From the NCBI GenBank assembly GCA_964423345.1, contig CAYREV010000003.1, forward strand, positions 62,001-126,000: 64,000 nt of DNA. Direction: 5' to 3'. The position numbers and the translations under genes were made by a program. Shown here in pieces: positions 60,013 through 64,000 of the stretch (positions within the stretch are counted from its first letter, which is position 1; the number at the start of each line of letters is the position of its first letter). Origin of the DNA: CAYREV01 sp964423345 (GTDB lineage: Bacteria > Bacteroidota > Rhodothermia > Balneolales > Balneolaceae). The notes under the pieces were generated by a model. That model did not search any database. It was not told where the DNA came from and saw only the letters and a list, made by a program, of their open reading frames with translations.

Positions 60013-61732
60013 CAACAATCAGGGTGATGTCGTCATACTGGACTTCCTTTGCAAAGTCATTCACATCTTCCGCAATCGCCCCCATAATTTTATCGGCTGA
60101 TTGATCCCGGTGTTTTTGAATGCATTGAACGAGCCGTTCTTCCCCATATTCCTCTGTCTCGTCCGGGTTAAGGGCCTCGGTGACACCGTCGGTATAGAAT
60201 ACCAGCACATCTTCCGATTGTATTGTAACCGTTTGTTCTTCATAGGGGGTCATGGAGGGCATCGCTCCCAGAATTAAGCCCCCTGCCTCAAGCTCCTCGA
60301 CGGCATCCGTTCCCTTCCTGAAGAGCAGGGGGGGATTGTGACCTGCATTTACGTACCGGAACACCGAATTATCAGGATTGAAAAGTCCCCAGAAAAAAGT
60401 GATGAATTTGTCGGAGGGAGTGTTTTCGTAAATAATTTCGTTGACTCTTCCGGATGCGTCGGCCAGCGTTATATCTATGGGAAGAAGGAGGTGTAGCATG
60501 GCCTGGAGGTTGGCCATCAGCAGGGCGGCGGGGATGCCTTTGCCGGTAACATCGGCAATGGCAAACAACAGGTTTTTATCCGGGGTCTCCAGTATATCAT
60601 AATAATCGCCTCCCACCTGTTGGGACGATATGTTGGTAGCCGCAATATCCAGTTTGTCGGTTTGCGGTATGGGGTCCGGAAGCAGGCCCTGCTGGATGCT
60701 CTTGGCGATATTCAACTCTTCTTCAAGTCGCTCTTTTTCAATTCGCTCTTCGAGCAGGTAGGTTTTCTGTACCGACAGGAGGGCAAGGTTGCCCAGTGAA
60801 CGAAGAAAATTGTAATCCGATGAGGAGTACTTCTCACCATTGGCGCGGGCGCCTACCCCGACCAGGCCAATCTTTTCATTTTGAAATTTCAGGCCGATAA
60901 GGGCTTTGATCTCCTGTTCCCTGAGAAAGGGCACCTCCTTTTCAAGATCCCGGTCCACTTCAACAAGGTCTTCATCGAGGGCAAAAAGTTTGTCCATTTC
61001 AGCATCTGTCAGCTCACGGTTGATCCCGCTTCGTCCAGCAACTTCCCGCTCTCCCTCGTGTTCGAGGATAAAGAAGAATTTTCTAATCAGCATCTGTCCG
61101 AGCATGGCAAACTTGAAGACCCTGACGATTTCGTCACGGTCGACCATCATATTGAAATCCTTGCTCAGATCGAAAAGGGTGTTCAGCTCATATACCTTGC
61201 GGTCGAGCATTCGGTTTATACGCCGCAGTTCCGTAAACATACGGGAGTTGGCGATAGCTACCGAAGAGATGATGGAGAGGCTTTCCACAAACTCCAATTC
61301 CCGCTGGTTGAGTGGCTTGCCGTTGCCTTTGGGCCCCAGGCACAAAAAACCGATATGGTTATTGCTGGTCTGCAGGTTGAAGAGGGTACAGTGCTCTTCA
61401 TTTTCAATAAGATCGGGTATTTCCACCTCGTCGATACCGCAACGGATAACCGAACGCTGTCGGATGGAAGGGTCTATTTCCAGGTCGAGGACCGTGCCTT
61501 CGTCGGGACAGGAGCGCCCTTTGGCTTTGGAAATGACATAGGTTTCATCGACCGGCTGGTAAATGAGTATAATGCCCTTGGTAACCATGAGCTTGCCCAT
61601 GGTGATAAGCAGGAGGTTGTTGAGGACAAAGTCCATGTCCTGTGACTCAATAAGCAGCCGGGAGGTCTCAAGGAGGGTCTTCAGCTCAAAACGGGAGTGA
61701 AGGTTGTCATTGTGGGTTGAGGTGTCAGGCAA
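59999..61732 (-). CDS. RsbU/SpoIIE-type PP2C phosphatase with N-terminal GAF domains
   Basis: 577 residues: two GAF-like sensor domains (about 15-170 and 195-330), a coiled linker with EERIEKERLEEELNIAKSIQ and a SpoIIE/PP2C domain (about 350-577) with QQVGGDYYD (metal Asp), AIADVTGKG and FYTDGVTEA. It should dephosphorylate the RsbV-like STAS protein encoded two genes upstream, switching on the partner path when its sensors fire. No membrane segment. It is last in rsbV-rsbW-rsbU order with 5 bp spacing. Confidence 0.92.
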   Translation of the reverse strand: MPDTSTHNDNLHSRFELKTLLETSRLLIESQDMDFVLNNLLLITMGKLMVTKGIILIYQPVDETYVISKAKGRSCPDEGTVLDLEIDPSIRQRSVIRCGIDEVEIPDLIENEEHCTLFNLQTSNNHIGFLCLGPKGNGKPLNQRELEFVESLSIISSVAIANSRMFTELRRINRMLDRKVYELNTLFDLSKDFNMMVDRDEIVRVFKFAMLGQMLIRKFFFILEHEGEREVAGRSGINRELTDAEMDKLFALDEDLVEVDRDLEKEVPFLREQEIKALIGLKFQNEKIGLVGVGARANGEKYSSSDYNFLRSLGNLALLSVQKTYLLEERIEKERLEEELNIAKSIQQGLLPDPIPQTDKLDIAATNISSQQVGGDYYDILETPDKNLLFAIADVTGKGIPAALLMANLQAMLHLLLPIDITLADASGRVNEIIYENTPSDKFITFFWGLFNPDNSVFRYVNAGHNPPLLFRKGTDAVEELEAGGLILGAMPSMTPYEEQTVTIQSEDVLVFYTDGVTEALNPDETEEYGEERLVQCIQKHRDQSADKIMGAIAEDVNDFAKEVQYDDITLIVVKAH

Positions 61733-61737
61733 ATCGG

Positions 61738-62160
61738 TCAGAGTTTTTTTGACATGCGGATCTCGTTGGTAGGGCCGTCGTTCAGGTATCTGACATCGTC
61801 CATAAGCTTCTTGATCAGGAAGACACCGACGCCGCCCCTTTTTTTCTCTTTAATCTTTTGGCGGACGTCCGGTTTGCTGTAGTCGGAGGGGTCGAACGCT
61901 TCACCGGTGTCGAGCAGTGAAACCCAGAATTCGTCGTTGTTAAAACCCAATTCAATATCTACAGATTTTTTCTCGTCATTCTTGTAGGAATGTTTGATGA
62001 TATTGGTATAGGCTTCGTCGACCGCCAGCCGGATATCTGCCACATCCTGTTTTTTGAAGCCGAAATTTTTTGCATGCCCGGCCACGAAATCGCGCACTTC
62101 GGCCAGGTGCTTCGTAGAAGCCTTGACGGAGATGGAATATTTGGAATTGCGCTTGCTCAA
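61738..62160 (-). CDS. RsbW-like anti-sigma/serine kinase (HATPase)
   Basis: 140 residues, one GHKL ATPase domain. The N box DEAYTNIIKHSY (E49, N53), G1-like LDTGEAFDPSDY and RGGVGVFLIKKLMD are in place. It binds either its target (a sigma factor or effector) or the STAS antagonist, and phosphorylates the latter. It lies 11 bp after the STAS gene and 5 bp before the phosphatase gene, so the three form one operon. Confidence 0.9.
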   Translation of the reverse strand: MSKRNSKYSISVKASTKHLAEVRDFVAGHAKNFGFKKQDVADIRLAVDEAYTNIIKHSYKNDEKKSVDIELGFNNDEFWVSLLDTGEAFDPSDYSKPDVRQKIKEKKRGGVGVFLIKKLMDDVRYLNDGPTNEIRMSKKL

Positions 62161-62171
62161 ATTAACGGCAA

Positions 62172-62528
62172 TTAGTTTTCTTCTTTTTGAAATTTATTGA
62201 TGGCATCTTCCTCATCTTCAAGGATGTCGTACAAGGTTGGAAATCCCAGCAGGTCAAACACATTGTACACCTTGGGGTTCATGTTCGTCAGCTTTATGTC
62301 GCCGCCAAGGTTGCGTACATCTTCTATGTAGGCCATAAAGACCCCCAGGCCGGCACTGGCTATGTAGTCAAGGTCATCGCAATTGACGATGATGTTGTGC
62401 TTCTCCCTGTCGATAAGCGATTTAAGAGAATTTTCTAATTGCGAGGCCGTATGTGCATCCAGTTCTCCGCTGAGTTCCAGCACATCGAAGGAGTTTATTT
62501 CTCTGTGATTGATTTTAAAGTTTTTCAT
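62172..62528 (-). CDS. STAS-domain anti-sigma-factor antagonist (RsbV/SpoIIAA-like)
   Basis: 118 residues, a single STAS domain. The phospho-acceptor is probably S58 in DYIASAGLGV, the position phosphorylated in SpoIIAA/RsbV. It is the antagonist in the partner switch with the kinase and phosphatase that follow. First gene of the operon. Confidence 0.92.
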   Translation of the reverse strand: MKNFKINHREINSFDVLELSGELDAHTASQLENSLKSLIDREKHNIIVNCDDLDYIASAGLGVFMAYIEDVRNLGGDIKLTNMNPKVYNVFDLLGFPTLYDILEDEEDAINKFQKEEN

Positions 62529-62860
62529 CGCTTCTTATTAATTGATTGAAAACAGTCCTTAATAAATTGTTTTTGAGATGATAAACATAAAAAAAATTAA
62601 GAACATGCCTCGCCTAAAGATATTGGTTGCAGGGAATTGGCGGGGCTTGACGCCCGGTGACTTGTACCGTACGTATCATAGAGAGAAAGGATTCAAAAAA
62701 AATAGGACCTCACACGTATCAGGTGTGAGGTCCTGACTATTCATCAAGAGAGACGCTACTTGAGCGCAACTCAAAATACAAAATTACTTAACTATTAAAC
62801 AATTAAAATTTTAATAGAGTCTCCCGGCGATGTTAAAGCTTATTAAATGAACAGTATTTT
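62529..62860. other. 332-bp intergenic region between the STAS gene and the hydrolase gene
   Basis: AT-rich. It holds the upstream region of the rsbV-like operon (minus strand) and, at 62695-62734, the terminator of the hydrolase gene. I see no reading frame, tRNA or further repeat in it. Confidence 0.6.
62695..62734 (-). terminator. Rho-independent terminator downstream of the alpha/beta-hydrolase gene
   Basis: AGGACCTCACAC (62704-62715) and GTGTGAGGTCCT (62723-62734) make a perfect 12-bp stem with a 7-nt loop. On the minus strand the stem is followed by a T-run (62702 down to 62695). It is about 126 bp beyond the hydrolase stop. Confidence 0.85.
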
Positions 62861-63784
62861 TTAGCGGTTTTCGGCAGTCATCAGATTCATAAAAGCCGCC
62901 GTTTTATCCCGTATTATATCCAGGCTGTTGCTGTACAATTCGGATGGCAGGATGTGGGTGCCGGCATCGGGGAAATTTTGCAGATGGATGTTATCGCCGG
63001 ATGTTCCGAGTTGGGCAGCCATCTTTTTTATGGCATCGACCGAAACTACGGTATCCTGTTCCTGCCTGTTTTTATAATAGTATCCTATGAATGCCGGGCA
63101 TCCCACAGCCGAAAAGGTAGAGGGTTGCATATATCGCCCTATAAAGGTTCCGAGGGACAGCAGCCCCTGCATGGAGTACCGGCTGTACCATATTTCCTCT
63201 GCCCGTCTGCTTGCTGCAGGCGAGGGGATCAGGTAGTTCTTTCCCGGTATGACTTTGAGCAACTTCCTGCCCGGGGAGGAGGTGAGCAGGTGGTGCCTGA
63301 TTCCATAAAATTTGATGAGTGGGGCATACAAAATAAGTCCGGCAATCTTCCTGCCATACTGCGGATGGGCCGCCAGGTAGAGTGCCAGCGATCCCCCGGC
63401 AGAGGTCCCCATAAGAATAACTTGTTCGCCGATCCGCTGCCCTATCCTACAGGCGGTTTCTGCCGAACCGGCCAGTGAATCGGCCGTCAAATCTGCAAGC
63501 GGGGTGTCCGTCTGCAATCCATGGCGGCTAAGCCGTGGCAGGAACAGGTTGCATCCGAAGCGTCGGGCAATGTCGCGGTGCAGGGGATGCCCTTCGCCCC
63601 GGCTCGCCTTGAAGCCGTGAAGATATACCAGGGAGTAGGGGGTCTTTCGGGGGTGTTCAGGACGATTCCAGATAATCCGGGCTTTTGCAGCAGGTTTGAC
63701 TCCGTTTGTACGGTCTTCCCGGTCGCCCAACCACCGTTCCAGTGCTGCGGGGTCATGCGGTATGGCAGGTTGGTTGTTCTTCAT
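62861..63784 (-). CDS. Alpha/beta-fold hydrolase
   Basis: 307 residues. The oxyanion region is YLHGFKASRGEGHP (about 54-67), the nucleophile elbow GTSAGG (about 125-130) and a likely His lies in DAGTHIL near the C-terminus; the acid may be D250 region. The HGF...SRG pattern resembles monoacylglycerol-lipase-like or carboxylesterase enzymes, but the substrate is unknown. No signal peptide is visible. Its ATG overlaps the stop of the upstream gene as ATGA, so the two are translationally coupled. Confidence 0.85.
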   Translation of the reverse strand: MKNNQPAIPHDPAALERWLGDREDRTNGVKPAAKARIIWNRPEHPRKTPYSLVYLHGFKASRGEGHPLHRDIARRFGCNLFLPRLSRHGLQTDTPLADLTADSLAGSAETACRIGQRIGEQVILMGTSAGGSLALYLAAHPQYGRKIAGLILYAPLIKFYGIRHHLLTSSPGRKLLKVIPGKNYLIPSPAASRRAEEIWYSRYSMQGLLSLGTFIGRYMQPSTFSAVGCPAFIGYYYKNRQEQDTVVSVDAIKKMAAQLGTSGDNIHLQNFPDAGTHILPSELYSNSLDIIRDKTAAFMNLMTAENR

Positions 63785-64000
63785 GAATGGTTCGGTACGG
63801 CCGGGTAGGGTTTAAAAAGTTTTCGGAGTTGGCCGGGCAGCTGTTCATACAGCTGCTCGCGGGAGTCGAAGGGGAGCCGTGTGCTGGATCGCCAGACCAG
63901 CTCGCCGGTATGGGCATCCACCAGGTCGACGACCAGGGTGTGCGGGGCATAGCGGCTGAAGCTTTCACCGCTTTCAATAAAGGGTTCGGCCGCCCACCCG
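63781..64000 (-). CDS. C-terminal fragment of a DUF4136-like protein (5' part outside window)
   Basis: A frame open to the right edge encodes 72 residues ending KPYPAVPNHS, with stop TGA at 63783-63781. The stretch TLVVDLVDAHTGELVWRSST resembles the last strands of DUF4136 envelope lipoproteins. Its stop overlaps the ATG of the hydrolase gene by ATGA. A different frame with a Met start in the same place has the composition of a shadow frame and is not called. Confidence 0.7.
   Translation of the reverse strand, partial: GWAAEPFIESGESFSRYAPHTLVVDLVDAHTGELVWRSSTRLPFDSREQLYEQLPGQLRKLFKPYPAVPNHS

Noticed and set aside
1..64000. tRNA, rRNA, insertion sequence, prophage or defence-system genes
   Set aside because: No cloverleaf, rRNA core, transposase, integrase or known defence gene was recognised by eye; a tRNAscan or HMM search could still find short features.

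Overview
The window looks like one contig of a moderately high-GC member of the Bacteroidota/Balneolota/Rhodothermota group, most likely a salt-tolerant Balneolales-type bacterium. This is inferred from gene content, not from rRNA, which is absent. The pointers are a bacillithiol-synthesis glycosyltransferase (BshA), BatC/D/E, DUF4293 and DUF4382 proteins, a TonB receptor with an N-terminal carboxypeptidase-regulatory-like domain, acidic proteins, few Shine-Dalgarno sites and several TTG/GTG starts. It is chromosomal housekeeping DNA. I see no phage, insertion sequence, CRISPR array, tRNA or rRNA. A run of exactly 100 Ns (7693-7792) is a scaffold gap inside a 20-bp tandem repeat.

Layout. 1-10.3 kb: end of secA, a membrane-anchored MurF-like ligase, a sugar-phosphate nucleotidyltransferase, a CDF metal transporter, CCA tRNA nucleotidyltransferase, ispE and glycogen phosphorylase. 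10.4-16 kb: an apparent electrophile/quinone stress cluster made of a MarR regulator with an N-terminal cysteine, a Kef-type K+/H+ antiporter, an MhqD-like esterase, two MhqO-like ring-cleaving dioxygenases and a short-chain dehydrogenase. 16.2-18.6 kb: an M48 protease overlapping a SigZ-type sigma factor with a cysteine-rich tail, followed by an ArsI-type organoarsenical lyase. 18.7-25.1 kb: a Cys/Met PLP enzyme, fabF, a small membrane protein, a two-lipoyl E2 subunit and panC-panD. 25.2-30.1 kb: an amino-acid permease fused to two UspA domains, convergent with a KtrA/KtrB K+ uptake pair whose KtrB has a long extra N-terminal membrane domain. 30.4-38.9 kb: a Gfo/Idh/MocA oxidoreductase, an M20 dipeptidase, batC-batD-batE, yebC and bshA. 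38.9-47.2 kb: sucC, a HAD phosphatase, a DUF4382 lipoprotein, pyrR-pyrB, a GAF/PAS histidine kinase and an EamA transporter. 47.3-54.3 kb: a TetR-controlled TolC/MFP/RND tripartite efflux operon with two matching TetR-type operators. 54.4-64 kb: a DUF4293 protein, a second EamA transporter, a TonB receptor, mltF, a complete RsbV/RsbW/RsbU-like partner switch, an alpha/beta hydrolase and the end of a DUF4136-like lipoprotein gene.

How it fits together. The most coherent theme is handling of thiol-reactive chemicals and ions: bacillithiol synthesis, a thiol-switch-like MarR next to quinone-ring dioxygenases and a Kef antiporter, a possible soft-metal-sensing sigma factor beside ArsI, TetR/RND efflux, and K+ uptake. 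The strongest candidates for something new are the sigma factor/ArsI pair, the combined Kef plus Mhq-like cluster, and the membrane-embedded MurF-like ligase.
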